Below, one piece after another: positions 41,350-51,307 of a stretch of DNA of 64,000 nucleotides. This DNA comes from Streptomyces sp. CB01373. GTDB lineage: Bacteria; Actinomycetota; Actinomycetes; Streptomycetales; Streptomycetaceae. Under the pieces are notes generated by a model, which was not told the origin of the DNA, did not search any database, and was given only the letters and a program-made list of their open reading frames with translations. The first letter of the stretch is position 1; each line of letters starts with the position of its first letter. The translations under genes and the position numbers were made by a program. Where the stretch lies: assembly GCF_002803075.1 (NCBI RefSeq), contig NZ_NNBK01000009.1, positions 225,704-289,703 of the forward strand, in the 5' to 3' direction.

Positions 41350-43542
41350 ATGCCCCGATTCAGCATCGTCGTCCCGTCGCATGACGTCGCGGGCCGGCTG
41401 TCCCTGGCGCTGGACTCGGTCCTCGCCCAGTCCTTCGGAGACTTCGAGCTGATCGCGGTGTGCGACGGCCCGGCCGCCCCGGCCGCCGGCGTCGCCGCCG
41501 ACCACGCGACGCGGGACTCGCGGGTGGTCCTGGTGCACTCGCCCCCGTCCGAGGGCCTCGGCGCGGCGCGCAACGCCGGGGTGCGGGCGGCGAGCGGCCT
41601 CTACCTGCTGTTCCTCGACGGCGACGACGTCCTGGCGCCGGGCGCGCTGGCCGCGCTGGCCGCCCGCCTTGAGGAGACGGGCGAGGTCGACGTGCTGTAT
41701 TTCGAACACGAGCGGAGCCCCTGGTGGGACGGCGAACCCGCCACCACGGCCGGGCCCGCGCCGGTCACCGTCCGCGCACCCGCCTTCTCCCCCGCCGAGG
41801 CCCCGCAGCTGACCGGCGTGGCGCTGCCCGCGTGGAGCGCGGCCTACCGGCGCTCCTTCGTCACCGCACACGACCTGACCTTCCCCGACGGGCACTTCAC
41901 CGATGTCGGCTGGGGCGGCCTGGTCACCGTCGCGGCCGAGCGCGTCGCGGTACTGCGCCGGGTCGTCGTACGGCATCTGCTGCGCCGGCAGGGCAGCCGG
42001 CTCGACCTCCCCGGCGAGCACCAGTTCGACCTCCTCGACCAGACCGAGCGGGTGCTCGTCCGGGCCGCCGCCGGGAAACTGCCCACAGAACGGTTCACGC
42101 CCCTGTTCGAGCAGCTCTTCGACACGGTGCTGGCGGTGGCCGCGGACCGGGAACGGGTGCCCGCGGGGCGGCGCCGCGCGTTCTTCCGCCGGGCCCACCG
42201 CCTGTACCGGCGCCACCGCCCGGCCGGCCACCGCACCCCGCGCGGCCGGTCCGGCGTGCCGCACCGGCTGATGGCGGCCGGTGCGTACACGGCGTTCCGC
42301 GTACGGTGCGCGGCCGGCCTCGCGGCCGTGGCCGCCGCCCGGCGCCTGCCGCGCGCGGGCCGACTGCGCACCCGCCTCGCCTACCGCCTGCACCTGCGCC
42401 GCCCACTCGACAAGAACCTCGTCGTGTACTGCGCCTACTGGGGCCGGGGATACGCCTGCAACCCGGCCGCCCTGCACGCCAAGGCCCGCGAACTCGCCCC
42501 GCACCTGAGTGGTGTGTTCCTGGTGGAGCCCGGCCAGGAACACACCGTCCCCGAGGACGTCGAGTACGCGGTGATCGGCAGCCGCCGCTACTGGAAGGTG
42601 CTGGCCCGCGCCAAGTACCTGGTGAACAACGCCAACTTCGCCGACGCCGTCGTCAAACGCCCCGGCAGCGTGCACCTCCAGACCCAGCACGGCACCCCGC
42701 TGAAGACGATGGGCTGCGACCAGTCGACGTACCCGGTGGTCGCGGCGCGGTCCGGCAGCTTCACCAAGCTGCTGCGCCGCGTGGACCGGTGGGACTACAA
42801 CGTCTCCTCCAACCGCCACTCCACCGAGATGTGGGAACGGGCCTTCCCCGGCTCCTACGAGCCCCTGGAGTACGGCTACCCGCGCAACGACGTCTACTGC
42901 ACGGCCCGCGCCGAGGACGTGGCCCGCGTCCGCCGCGAACTGGGCGTCCCGGAGGGGAAGACGGCCGTCCTGTACGCCCCCACCCACCGCGACCACCACA
43001 CCGGCTTCGAGCCCGGCCTCGACCTGGAGGCCTTCTGCGCGGCGGCCGGCGAGGACGTCGTCGTCCTGCTGCGCGCCCACTACTTCTACGACCGGGGCGG
43101 GCCGCGAAGCAGCGGCCGGATCATCGACGTCACCGCGCACCGCTCCGCGGAGGACGTGTGCCTGGCCGCGGACGCGCTGGTCACCGACTACTCGTCGATC
43201 ATGTTCGACTACGCCAACCTGGACCGCCCGATCGTCGTGTACGCCGACGACTGGGAGGTCTACCGGGAGATCCGCGGGGTCTGCTTCGGCCTCATGGACA
43301 CACCACCCGGCCCGGTCGTCCGCACACCGGGGGAACTGGCGGCGGTCTTCCGCGACGGCGGGTACGCGGGCCCGGAGTCGGCGGCGCTGCGCGCCCGGTT
43401 CCGGCGGCGGTTCTGCCAGTTCGACGACGGCCTGGCCGCCGAGCGGGTCGTCCGCCGGGTGTTCCTCGGCGAACCGCCCGAAGCGCTCCCGCCCGTGATC
43501 CCGCTCGCCGAGCGTGTCCCGGCCCCCGCCGCCACCCACTAA
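41350..43542 (+). CDS. GT2 glycosyltransferase fused to CDP-glycerol glycerophosphotransferase
   Basis: 730 residues from ATG 41350 (MPRFSIVVPSHD); an upstream in-frame ATG at 41299 adds a polar leader and is less likely. Residues 1-220 are a GT-A family 2 domain with DGDDV. Residues about 350-730 are a TagF/TarF-type glycerophosphotransferase with HGTPLKTMG, NRHSTEMW, YAPTHRDH and the hallmark DYSSIMFDYANLDRPIVVYADD region. Such proteins polymerise teichoic-acid-like wall polymers on the cytosolic face of the membrane. First of two tandem paralogues of the same architecture. Confidence 0.9.
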   Translation: MPRFSIVVPSHDVAGRLSLALDSVLAQSFGDFELIAVCDGPAAPAAGVAADHATRDSRVVLVHSPPSEGLGAARNAGVRAASGLYLLFLDGDDVLAPGALAALAARLEETGEVDVLYFEHERSPWWDGEPATTAGPAPVTVRAPAFSPAEAPQLTGVALPAWSAAYRRSFVTAHDLTFPDGHFTDVGWGGLVTVAAERVAVLRRVVVRHLLRRQGSRLDLPGEHQFDLLDQTERVLVRAAAGKLPTERFTPLFEQLFDTVLAVAADRERVPAGRRRAFFRRAHRLYRRHRPAGHRTPRGRSGVPHRLMAAGAYTAFRVRCAAGLAAVAAARRLPRAGRLRTRLAYRLHLRRPLDKNLVVYCAYWGRGYACNPAALHAKARELAPHLSGVFLVEPGQEHTVPEDVEYAVIGSRRYWKVLARAKYLVNNANFADAVVKRPGSVHLQTQHGTPLKTMGCDQSTYPVVAARSGSFTKLLRRVDRWDYNVSSNRHSTEMWERAFPGSYEPLEYGYPRNDVYCTARAEDVARVRRELGVPEGKTAVLYAPTHRDHHTGFEPGLDLEAFCAAAGEDVVVLLRAHYFYDRGGPRSSGRIIDVTAHRSAEDVCLAADALVTDYSSIMFDYANLDRPIVVYADDWEVYREIRGVCFGLMDTPPGPVVRTPGELAAVFRDGGYAGPESAALRARFRRRFCQFDDGLAAERVVRRVFLGEPPEALPPVIPLAERVPAPAATH

Positions 43543-43557
43543 GGAGCTGACGCAGCC

Positions 43558-45804
43558 GTGCCCCGCCTCAGCATCATCGTCCCCTGCTTCAAGGTGCAGG
43601 GGTTCCTGCGCGAATGCCTGGACTCGGTCCTGACGCAGTCCTTCGCCGACGTCGAGGTGATCGCCGTCGACGACTGCTCCCCCGACGGCAGCGGCGCCAT
43701 CCTCGACGAGTACGCCGCCCGCGACCCGCGCGTCCGGGTGCTGCACCTGCCGGAGAACGTCGGCCTCGGCCGTGCCCGCAACGCCGGAATGCCGCTGGCC
43801 ACCGGCGACTTCCTGTTCTTCCTCGACAGCGACGACACCCTCACCCCGGGCGCCCTGCGCGCCATCGCCGACCGGCTGGAGGAGACCGGCGACCCGGACG
43901 TGCTGGTCTTCGACTACGCCCGCACCTACTGGTGGGGCGGAACGCGGCGCAACGTACTGGCCGCGGTGCTCGCGGAGGCTCGCTCCGGCACCTTCACCGC
44001 CGCCGAACACCCGCGGATCCTGGACCTGCTGATGGTGGTGTGGAACAAGGCCTACCGCCGCGGCTTCGTCGAGGAGCACGGGTTCGCCTTCCCGCCCGGC
44101 TACTACGAGGACACGCCCTGGACGTTCCCCGTCCTGCTCACCGCCCGGCGGATCGCCACGCTCGACCGGATCTGCCTGTACTACCGCCAGCGCCGGCAGG
44201 GCAACATCCTGTCCACCACCAGCCGCAAGCACTTCGACATCCACGACCAGTACGAGCGGGTCCTCGCCCATATCGACTCCCGTCCCGAGCTGGCGAGTTG
44301 GCGACCTTTCCTGCACCGGAAGATGGGCGAGCACTGCCTGGACATCCTCGCCAAGCCGGACCGGCTGCCGCCCTCGGACAAGGCCGAGTTCTTCCGCCGT
44401 ACCGCCCGGATGTTCCGCGCCCACCGGCCCCCGGACGCGGACACGAGCGGTCAGGTGCGGATGCTGGAGGGCGGTTGGGCCGCCTACCGGGTCAGGCGGC
44501 AGGCCGGGCGGGCCGGCCGGGAACTCGGGCGCCGGGCACTGCGGGTCCGCCGCGCGGCGGCCGGACGGGTCAAGGGCGGCTGGGCCGCGCTGCACACCCG
44601 CCGGACCCTGGACCAGGACCTCGTCCTGTACTCGGCGTTCTCGCACCGGGGCATGCTCGGCGACCCGGCGGCCGTCCACCGCAAGGCACGTGAGATCGCG
44701 CCGCATCTGCGCGGGGTGTGGGTGGTCGGCGACCGGGAGCAGGCCGCGCTGCTGCCGCCGGACGTGGAGTACGTCCTGCCCGGCACCCTGCGCCACCGGC
44801 AGCTCGCCGCCCGGGCCGCGTTCTTCGTCAACAACGTCAACTGGCCCTCCGTCCCGGCCAAACGGCCCGGCAGCACGCACATCCACACCCATCAGGGCAC
44901 CCCGCTGAAGTTCATGGCGGCCGACCTGCTGGGCAAGCCGGGCGCCCGGCACGGCGTCGATGTGCCGGGCCTGCTGAAGCGCGCCGACCGCTGGGACCAC
45001 AGCCTGGTCGCCAACCGCCACTCCGAGCTGGTCTGGGAGCGGGCCTACCCGTGCCGGTTCACCTCCGCGCGCACCGGCAGCCCGCGCAACGACGTGCTCG
45101 TCACCGCGCGCGCGGACGACGGCGCCGCCCTCCGCGACCGGCTCGGCATCCCGCCCGGGCACACGATGGTGCTGTACGCGCCGACCCGCCGGGACTACCG
45201 GCGCGGCGGCCACGTCGAACGCTTCGACCTGGCCCGGTTCGCCGCGGACCTCGACGAGGGCCACACCCTCGTCGTACGCCTGCATCCCTCGCTGGCCACC
45301 GGGCCGGCGCGCGGCCTGGGCCTGGCCGAGCTGCACCGGCGCGGAGTGCTCGTCGACGCGACCGACGAGCCGCACGTGGAGGAGCTCATGCTCGCCTCCG
45401 ACGTGCTGGTCACCGACTACTCGGCCCTGATGTTCGACTACGCGAACCTGGACCGCCCGATCGTGGTGCACGCCGACGACTGGGACGCGTACACCGCGAG
45501 CCGGGGCGCCTACTTCGACATCACCGCCGAACCGCCGGGCCATGTGTCGCGCACTTACGAGGAGTTGGCGCGGCTGTTCACCTCCGGCGACTGGCGGGAC
45601 GCCGAGTCCGCGCGGCTGCGGACCGGCTTCCGGGAGCGCTTCTGCGAGTTCGACGACGGCTGGGCGGCCGAGCGGGTGGTGCGGACCCTGATCCTCGGGG
45701 ACAAGGAGTGGACCCCGGATCCGGCGGCGGCGCCCGCGGCCCCCGGAACGGTCGCCCACCTGCCCGCCCAGGCCTCCGGCCGCGATCTGCTGGCGCCCTC
45801 GTGA
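43558..45804 (+). CDS. GT2 glycosyltransferase fused to CDP-glycerol glycerophosphotransferase (second copy)
   Basis: 748 residues from GTG 43558, with AAGGAG upstream. GT2 domain (1-220) has SIIVPCFKVQGF, DDCSPDG and DSDDT. The TagF-like domain has HQGTPLKFM, NRHSELVWERA, YAPTRRDY and TDYSALMFDYANLDRPIVV. Same layout as the gene 15 bp upstream but clearly diverged, so the two probably add different units or act on different linkages. The stop overlaps the next start (GTGA), indicating coupling to the membrane glycosyltransferase gene. Confidence 0.9.
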   Translation: MPRLSIIVPCFKVQGFLRECLDSVLTQSFADVEVIAVDDCSPDGSGAILDEYAARDPRVRVLHLPENVGLGRARNAGMPLATGDFLFFLDSDDTLTPGALRAIADRLEETGDPDVLVFDYARTYWWGGTRRNVLAAVLAEARSGTFTAAEHPRILDLLMVVWNKAYRRGFVEEHGFAFPPGYYEDTPWTFPVLLTARRIATLDRICLYYRQRRQGNILSTTSRKHFDIHDQYERVLAHIDSRPELASWRPFLHRKMGEHCLDILAKPDRLPPSDKAEFFRRTARMFRAHRPPDADTSGQVRMLEGGWAAYRVRRQAGRAGRELGRRALRVRRAAAGRVKGGWAALHTRRTLDQDLVLYSAFSHRGMLGDPAAVHRKAREIAPHLRGVWVVGDREQAALLPPDVEYVLPGTLRHRQLAARAAFFVNNVNWPSVPAKRPGSTHIHTHQGTPLKFMAADLLGKPGARHGVDVPGLLKRADRWDHSLVANRHSELVWERAYPCRFTSARTGSPRNDVLVTARADDGAALRDRLGIPPGHTMVLYAPTRRDYRRGGHVERFDLARFAADLDEGHTLVVRLHPSLATGPARGLGLAELHRRGVLVDATDEPHVEELMLASDVLVTDYSALMFDYANLDRPIVVHADDWDAYTASRGAYFDITAEPPGHVSRTYEELARLFTSGDWRDAESARLRTGFRERFCEFDDGWAAERVVRTLILGDKEWTPDPAAAPAAPGTVAHLPAQASGRDLLAPS

Positions 45805-47120
45805 GACGGCCCCGTTGGAAAGCGCGCGCGGGGCGGCCGGGCACCTGGGTGCTGGTCCTGGCCGCCCTGTTCGCGCTGCTCCAGCTCGGCACGGTCACCG
45901 GCCGGGACACCCCCGACACCAAGAACTACCTGTCGTACGCGCTGAGTCTGCGCGGCGCGGACAAGCGGGAGGCGGCGGCCGTCACGATCGACTACGCGTG
46001 CGCCGGGAAGGCGGCCCGGGCGAGCCGGGCACGGAGCGTGGACGTGCTGCGCTTCCGTGAGCCGAGTCCTGCGGCCCGGGTGGCGGACTCGTGCCGGTCC
46101 GGGCTGCGGCGCGAGGTGGAGGCACGGTTGCGGGCCGGGCGGACCAGCGGGCACACCCTGCCGTTCATGCCGGAGCGCTTCATGCGGATCTTCGAGGCGC
46201 GCCCGGGCTATCCGGTGTTCCTGATCCCCTTCATCACGGTGTTCGGAGTGACGTGGGGCGTGTGGGCGGCGGGCGTCGTCGTCACCGCGGTGGGCGGCGT
46301 CCTCGTCTTCCTGGTGCTGCGTGGCCGGCGTGTGCCCGCGCCCCTGGCGCTGACCGGCCAGGCCCTCTACTACGTGCTGCCGTGCGGCACGACGGCCATG
46401 CGCCCGATGACCGAGGGCCTGATGCTGGCGCTGACCCTGGCGGCGCTGTGGGGCTGCTCGCTGGCGCTGGACGGGCGCGTACGGGCCGGCACCGTCCTGG
46501 TCGCGGGCGCGCTGCTCGCGCTGTTCACGGTCAAGCACTCCCAGGCGCTGTTCCTCGGCCTGAGCCTGGCTGCCGCGGGCGCGGCCGTCGCCGTACGGCG
46601 GTGGACGCGGCGGCGCCCGGCGGGGCGGGGCGTCCTGGCGGTCACCGCGTTGGCCTGCGGAGCCGCCGTCAGCACGGTGCTCCTGGCGCGGGCGCTGCGC
46701 TACCCGACCGGGACCGACAGCGTTCAGGACCTGCTCACCGGCCACTACGCCCTGCCAGACCGCGACCGCCCCTGGCCGGAGCTGTTGCGGCTGGAGGGCT
46801 CGTTCTGGCTGGAGTGGGTGCGCCGGCAGCTGTGGCAGCCGCTGTTCGCCGCCCTGCTCGCCGCCGGCGCCTGGGGTGCGCTGCGGCGGCGGGGGGCGTT
46901 CGGGCTCTTCGTGGTGGCGACGGCGTTCACCGGGTTCCTCACCCAGGCTGCGCATCCCGACATCACCGTGTGGGGCGAACGGCTGATCGTCGTGGCCTGG
47001 CTGCTGCCGGTGCTGGGGGTGCCGCTGCTGCTGGAGCGTGCGGCGCTCCGGCCGGCGGCGGACGTCCCCGGCCCGCGTCCCCGCGGCCTGCCGGACGAGC
47101 GGAGCCCGGTCACCCGGTGA
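45801..47120 (+). CDS. Polytopic membrane protein, probable glycosyltransferase (GT-C type)
   Basis: 439 residues from GTG 45801, 4 bp overlap with the preceding gene. About ten membrane helices. An outward loop after TM1 (about 30-125) contains GRDTPDTKNYL, with an acidic pair of the kind that catalyses transfer in polyprenyl-phosphate-dependent GT-C enzymes, and two Cys. No exact family is recognised. Context suggests sugar decoration of the wall polymer from a lipid donor. Confidence 0.65.
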   Translation: MRRPRWKARAGRPGTWVLVLAALFALLQLGTVTGRDTPDTKNYLSYALSLRGADKREAAAVTIDYACAGKAARASRARSVDVLRFREPSPAARVADSCRSGLRREVEARLRAGRTSGHTLPFMPERFMRIFEARPGYPVFLIPFITVFGVTWGVWAAGVVVTAVGGVLVFLVLRGRRVPAPLALTGQALYYVLPCGTTAMRPMTEGLMLALTLAALWGCSLALDGRVRAGTVLVAGALLALFTVKHSQALFLGLSLAAAGAAVAVRRWTRRRPAGRGVLAVTALACGAAVSTVLLARALRYPTGTDSVQDLLTGHYALPDRDRPWPELLRLEGSFWLEWVRRQLWQPLFAALLAAGAWGALRRRGAFGLFVVATAFTGFLTQAAHPDITVWGERLIVVAWLLPVLGVPLLLERAALRPAADVPGPRPRGLPDERSPVTR

Positions 47121-47246
47121 TCCCGAAGAACCCGAAGAACCCGGTGAGGGTGCCGGGGCCGGTTTGGTCCACTTGGCAGGCTCTTGCCGACACCAGGACG
47201 CGTATCAGCACATATGCGGCTTTCCATCGGATTACGATCCGCCGTG

Positions 47247-48533
47247 ATGAGTGCCTTCCAGAGCGTGACGCGTCTTCCCGCGCGTCCGTCGACGAGACAC
47301 CGCCTCCTCGGCCTGACGGCCGCCTGGCTCCTCACGCGCGCCCTGATGCTGTGGCTGCTCGCCCACAACGGACTGCCCCTGCTCGGCCGGGGCTCGGTGG
47401 CGCGCGAGGTGTGGAAGCTGTACCAGCACTGGTACGTGCTGCTGTCCCACGGCGCGTTCCCCGCGCACGACACGCTGTGGCAGTACCCGCCGGGCGCCGG
47501 TCCGGTGCTGCTGTCGCCCGCGCTGCTGCCGGGCCTGACCTACTTCCAGGCGTTCGTGGTGCTCACCGTCGCCGTCGACGCGCTGGTCACGCTGGCGCTG
47601 GCGCACGCGGGCACCCGGCCGGACAGCAGCCTGCGCGGGGCCGGCTACTGGACGCTGGGCCTGCCCCTGCTGCTGCACGTCCCGCTGGCCCGCTACGACG
47701 TCCAGGCGACCGCCCTGGCCGTGCTGTCCCTGCTGGCCCTGTCGCGCTCCCCACGCGCGTGCGGCGCGCTCGCCGCGCTGGGCGCCCTGGTGAAGGTGTG
47801 GCCGGTCCTGGCGCTGCTCGGACTCCCCCGGGGCCGTCCGACCCGCTCGGCGTTGACCTGGGCGGCCGCCACCGGCGCCGTCGCGCTGACCGTCCTCGCC
47901 GTCCTGTTCAGGAACCCGCTCGCCTTCGCTCGCCAGCAGGGCGGCCGGGGCGTGCAGATCGAGTCGTTGGGCGGCACCGCGCTCGCGCTGGCCACGCACG
48001 CCGGCTGGCCGGGCCGGGTGCGCTACCGGTACGGGGCCCTGGAGTTCACCGGCCCGTACGTCTCCACCGTCGCGCATCTCTCGCTGGCCCTGTCGGCGAG
48101 CGCCTTCGGACTGCTGCTGCTGTGGCGGATCCGGGCCCGGCACTGGACGCCCGCGACCCCGTACGACGCCGCGCTGAGCGCCGTCCTGCTGTTCACCGTG
48201 ACCAGCAGGGTGATCAGCCCGCAGTACATGGTGTGGCTGCTCGGCCTCGCGGCGGTGTGCCTGACGTCGCCGCTGACCACGCAGCGGCCGGCCGCCGCGC
48301 TGATCGCACTGGCGAGTCTGGTCAGCGTGATCGCCTATCCCGCGCTGTACCACCAGGTGGCGTCCTGCACGTGGAAAGGTTGCGCGCTCATGGTCATGCG
48401 CAACGGTCTGCTGGCCGCCGCCGCGCTATTCTCTTTTGCCCGGTTGTGGCGATCGACGAAATTGATGACGCAGGAAGGGGAACCCGAGTCGGGCACACAC
48501 CGTCTTCCGCACGGGACTCTAAGTCCCTCTTAA
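47247..48533 (+). CDS. GT87-like (DUF2029) membrane mannosyl/glycosyltransferase
   Basis: 428 residues from ATG 47247; in-frame ATGs at 47184 and 47214 are alternatives and none has a strong ribosome site. About ten membrane helices. After TM1 the loop contains WYVLLSHGAFPAHDTLWQYPPGAGP, the Y-x-YPP type pattern of GT87 polyprenyl-phosphate mannose transferases, and ISPQYMVWLL is seen near the end. It likely adds sugar outside the membrane to a glycolipid or wall glycan. Lies between the other membrane glycosyltransferase and a GT2 gene. Confidence 0.78.
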   Translation: MSAFQSVTRLPARPSTRHRLLGLTAAWLLTRALMLWLLAHNGLPLLGRGSVAREVWKLYQHWYVLLSHGAFPAHDTLWQYPPGAGPVLLSPALLPGLTYFQAFVVLTVAVDALVTLALAHAGTRPDSSLRGAGYWTLGLPLLLHVPLARYDVQATALAVLSLLALSRSPRACGALAALGALVKVWPVLALLGLPRGRPTRSALTWAAATGAVALTVLAVLFRNPLAFARQQGGRGVQIESLGGTALALATHAGWPGRVRYRYGALEFTGPYVSTVAHLSLALSASAFGLLLLWRIRARHWTPATPYDAALSAVLLFTVTSRVISPQYMVWLLGLAAVCLTSPLTTQRPAAALIALASLVSVIAYPALYHQVASCTWKGCALMVMRNGLLAAAALFSFARLWRSTKLMTQEGEPESGTHRLPHGTLSPS

Positions 48534-48577
48534 CGGGAGATTACCGACCGCCCCTACTATTCCCGCTCGTGGACTCC

Positions 48578-50194
48578 ATGCCTCTGCAGCCCCATCTTTC
48601 AGCCGACGTCAGCGTTGTCGTGATCGGTTACAACGACGCCGCCCACATAGCCGATGCTGTGCGCTCGGCACTCGCGCAGGGCCCCTCCGTCAGCGAGGTC
48701 GTCGCCGTCGACGACTGCTCGACCGACGGCACCTCCGAGCTGCTCGACCGGCTGGCCGCGGCCGAACCGAGAGTGCGGGTGATCCGGCGCGAGGAGAACA
48801 GCGGCGGCTGCGGCACCCCGCGCAACGCCGGCATCGACGCGGTCACGACGTCGTACGTGATGTTCCTGGACAGCGACGACGTACTGCCGCCGGGCGCGGT
48901 GGACGCGCTGCTCGGCGCCGCCCGCGAGAAGCAGGCCGAGGTCGTCAGCGGCCTGTGCGTGCGCCGCGAGCTGCCCTCCGGGCGCGAAGTGCCCTGGCAG
49001 GGCAAGCTGTACGCCGAGGGCGCCGTCCTCGCGCGCCCCGCGCACCTCCCTCGCCTCGTGCACGACACCCTGTGCGTCAACAAGCTGTACCGCACCGACT
49101 TCCTGCGCGAGCACGCGATCCGCTTCCCCGAAGGGCGCTTCCCCTACGAGGACTTCGTGTTCACCGCGCGTGTGCTGGCCGCCGGGCCGCGCATGGCCCT
49201 CATCCCGGACCAGGTCTACGTGTGGAACGTGCGCCGGTCGGCCGGACATCTGTCGATCTCGCTGGACCGCTCGGACATCGAGAACTGGCACGCGCGCACC
49301 GAGGCCAGCCGGTCGGCGTACGACATCCTGCTGAACGCCGGTCAGAAGGAGCTCGCGCGGGCGGCCCGAGCCAAGTTCCTCGACCACGAACTGCGCATGT
49401 ACGCGCGTGAGCTGGGCCTGCGCGACGCGGAGTACCGGCGCGCGTGGTGGGACCACACGCGGGAGTACCTCGGCGAGTACGACGCGGCCGACTGGGCGGT
49501 CAACCCGACGGCCTCCGGACGCCTACTCGGACGGGTGATTCTCGCGTCGCCCGAGCCGCGGGATCTGGCGCGTCTGAAGGAGTTCGCCGCCCGCCCGTCC
49601 CGGCTGTGTCCGCCCTACGCCAGGGACAAGGACGGCGCCCCCGTCTGGGCGGACGATCTTCCCCAGATCAGCCTGGAGCCCTACCTGGTCCGGCCGCTCC
49701 ACGTCCTGCCGCTGGCCGTGGACGCGGAGCTGCGCGCCCACGCGAGCACCAGCCTGCTGCGGCTGCGCCTGCACGACCTGTACGGCAGGGTGGCGTCCGC
49801 CGGGCCCGAGGCCGTGGAGGTGGAGTGGCACCACCGTGAGGCGGGGCGCACGGTCCAGCACGCCGCCGTCCCGCTCACACCGTCCGAGGACGGCACCTGG
49901 TCGGCCGAGACGGCCGTGGAGCTCGCGGGACTGGGGGCCGGCACCTGGGACCTGCGGCTGCGGGTGCGGTTCACCGACGGCGCGAGCCGTGAGGTGACGG
50001 CGCACGCGCACACGGGCGCCGGTCTGCTGCGCCGCCGTGTCGTACCGAGCGTGCGCTACGGCGTCCTGCTGGTCCAGCCCTACGCCACGCACTCCGGCGC
50101 GCTGGCGCTGCGGCTGGCGGCGGGACTGAGCGGGGTGACGTCCGTGCTGCGGGGCAGACTGAGCCGTCTGCTCCACCGGGCCGCGTCCCGGTGA
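48578..50194 (+). CDS. GT2 glycosyltransferase with C-terminal beta domain
   Basis: 538 residues from ATG 48578; an in-frame GTG at 48569 is an alternative. The GT-A domain (1-230) has SVVVIGYND, VDDCSTDGTSELL, RNAGIDA, DSDDV and EDFVF. A helical region (230-340) is followed by a beta-rich C-terminal segment (about 350-480, RLHDLYGRV...VEWHHREAGRT...TWDLRLRVRF) resembling the extra domain of wall-teichoic-acid glycosyltransferases such as TarS/TarP. It probably glycosylates the polymer made by the fusion enzymes upstream. Family is clear, acceptor is inferred. Confidence 0.85.
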   Translation: MPLQPHLSADVSVVVIGYNDAAHIADAVRSALAQGPSVSEVVAVDDCSTDGTSELLDRLAAAEPRVRVIRREENSGGCGTPRNAGIDAVTTSYVMFLDSDDVLPPGAVDALLGAAREKQAEVVSGLCVRRELPSGREVPWQGKLYAEGAVLARPAHLPRLVHDTLCVNKLYRTDFLREHAIRFPEGRFPYEDFVFTARVLAAGPRMALIPDQVYVWNVRRSAGHLSISLDRSDIENWHARTEASRSAYDILLNAGQKELARAARAKFLDHELRMYARELGLRDAEYRRAWWDHTREYLGEYDAADWAVNPTASGRLLGRVILASPEPRDLARLKEFAARPSRLCPPYARDKDGAPVWADDLPQISLEPYLVRPLHVLPLAVDAELRAHASTSLLRLRLHDLYGRVASAGPEAVEVEWHHREAGRTVQHAAVPLTPSEDGTWSAETAVELAGLGAGTWDLRLRVRFTDGASREVTAHAHTGAGLLRRRVVPSVRYGVLLVQPYATHSGALALRLAAGLSGVTSVLRGRLSRLLHRAASR

Positions 50195-50252
50195 GCGCGC
50201 CACGAACCGCATTCCCCCGACGACCTGGGCCAACTGACGAGGAGACGCCCGC

Positions 50253-51236
50253 ATGACCTGGCTGATCACCGGCGGCGCCGGCTACATCGGAGCGCACGTC
50301 GTCCACGCGATGACCGAGGCGGGCGAGCGGGCGGTGGTGTACGACGACCTGTCCACCGGCATCGCCGGGCGCGTCCCGCAGGGCGTCCCGCTGGTGGAGG
50401 GCTCCACGCTGGACGGCGACCGTGTGGCGCGCGTCCTCGCCGAGCACGAGGTGACCGGTGTCGTCCACCTGGCGGCGAAGAAGCAGGTGGGCGAGTCGGT
50501 GGAGCAGCCCCTGCTCTACTACCGGCAGAACGTCGAGGGCCTGCGGGTCCTGCTGGAGGCGGTGACGGAGGCCGGGGTCGGGTCCTTCGTGTTCTCCTCC
50601 TCGGCGGCCGTGTACGGCATGCCGTACGCCGCGCGGGACGACGCCCTGGTCACGGAGGAGACTCCGTGCGTGCCGATGTCGCCGTACGGCGAGACGAAAC
50701 TGGCCGGCGAGTGGCTGGTGCGCGCGACCGGCCGGGCGACGGGACTGTCGACGGCGTCCCTGCGGTACTTCAACGTGGCGGGCGCGGCGAACCCGGGGCT
50801 GGCGGACGTCGGGGTCTTCAACCTGGTCCCGATGGTCTTCGAACGGCTGACCGAGGGCAGGCCCCCGCTCATCTTCGGGGACGACTACCCCACGCCGGAC
50901 GGCACCTGCGTCCGTGACTACATCCACGTGGCGGACCTCGCGGAGGCCCACGTGGCCGCGGCGCGTGCCCTGCGCTCCTCGCCCGGTCGCGACCTGACGC
51001 TGAACATCGGCAGCGGGGAGGGGGTCTCGGTGCGCGAGATGATCGACACGATCAACGCCGTCACCGGCTACGACAGCCCTCCGACGGTCGTCCCCCGCCG
51101 CCCCGGCGACCCCGCCCGCGTCGTCGCCTCCGCCGAGCGGATCACCACGGAACTCGGCTGGAAGGCCCGCCGCGACCTCCGCGACATGATCACCACGGCC
51201 TGGGAGGGCTGGCTCCACCACCACTCCCGGCCCTGA
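50253..51236 (+). CDS. galE: UDP-glucose/UDP-GlcNAc 4-epimerase (GalE-like)
   Basis: 327 residues. Extended SDR: NAD-binding ITGGAGYIGAHV at 5-16, HLAAKKQVGESV, catalytic Ser in SSSAAVYG, and YGETK with Tyr/Lys. GGAG-rich ribosome site precedes ATG 50253. Full-length for the family. It provides UDP-galactose or an N-acetyl analogue for the neighbouring transferases. galE is used by homology; another 4-epimerase specificity is possible. Confidence 0.88.
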   Translation: MTWLITGGAGYIGAHVVHAMTEAGERAVVYDDLSTGIAGRVPQGVPLVEGSTLDGDRVARVLAEHEVTGVVHLAAKKQVGESVEQPLLYYRQNVEGLRVLLEAVTEAGVGSFVFSSSAAVYGMPYAARDDALVTEETPCVPMSPYGETKLAGEWLVRATGRATGLSTASLRYFNVAGAANPGLADVGVFNLVPMVFERLTEGRPPLIFGDDYPTPDGTCVRDYIHVADLAEAHVAAARALRSSPGRDLTLNIGSGEGVSVREMIDTINAVTGYDSPPTVVPRRPGDPARVVASAERITTELGWKARRDLRDMITTAWEGWLHHHSRP

Positions 51237-51246
51237 CACCGCCTGA

Positions 51247-51287
51247 GGGCGCCACCGGGTCCGCCCGCCCGCGGACCGGTGGCGCCC
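51247..51287. terminator. Convergent terminator
   Basis: Arms GGGCGCCACCGG-G-TCCGC (51247 on) and GCGGACCGGTGGCGCCC (to 51287) pair with a single bulged G. It lies between the epimerase gene (plus) and the TetR gene (minus). Confidence 0.8.
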
Positions 51288-51307
51288 TCCCCTGCGTGGC
51301 CCCGTGG

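Noticed and set aside
40159..45759. Very long antisense open frame (over 1800 codons) opposite the permease and TagF-like genes
   Set aside because: The plus strand encodes three well-recognised protein families here; the antisense product is low-complexity Arg/Gly/Val and reflects high third-position GC.
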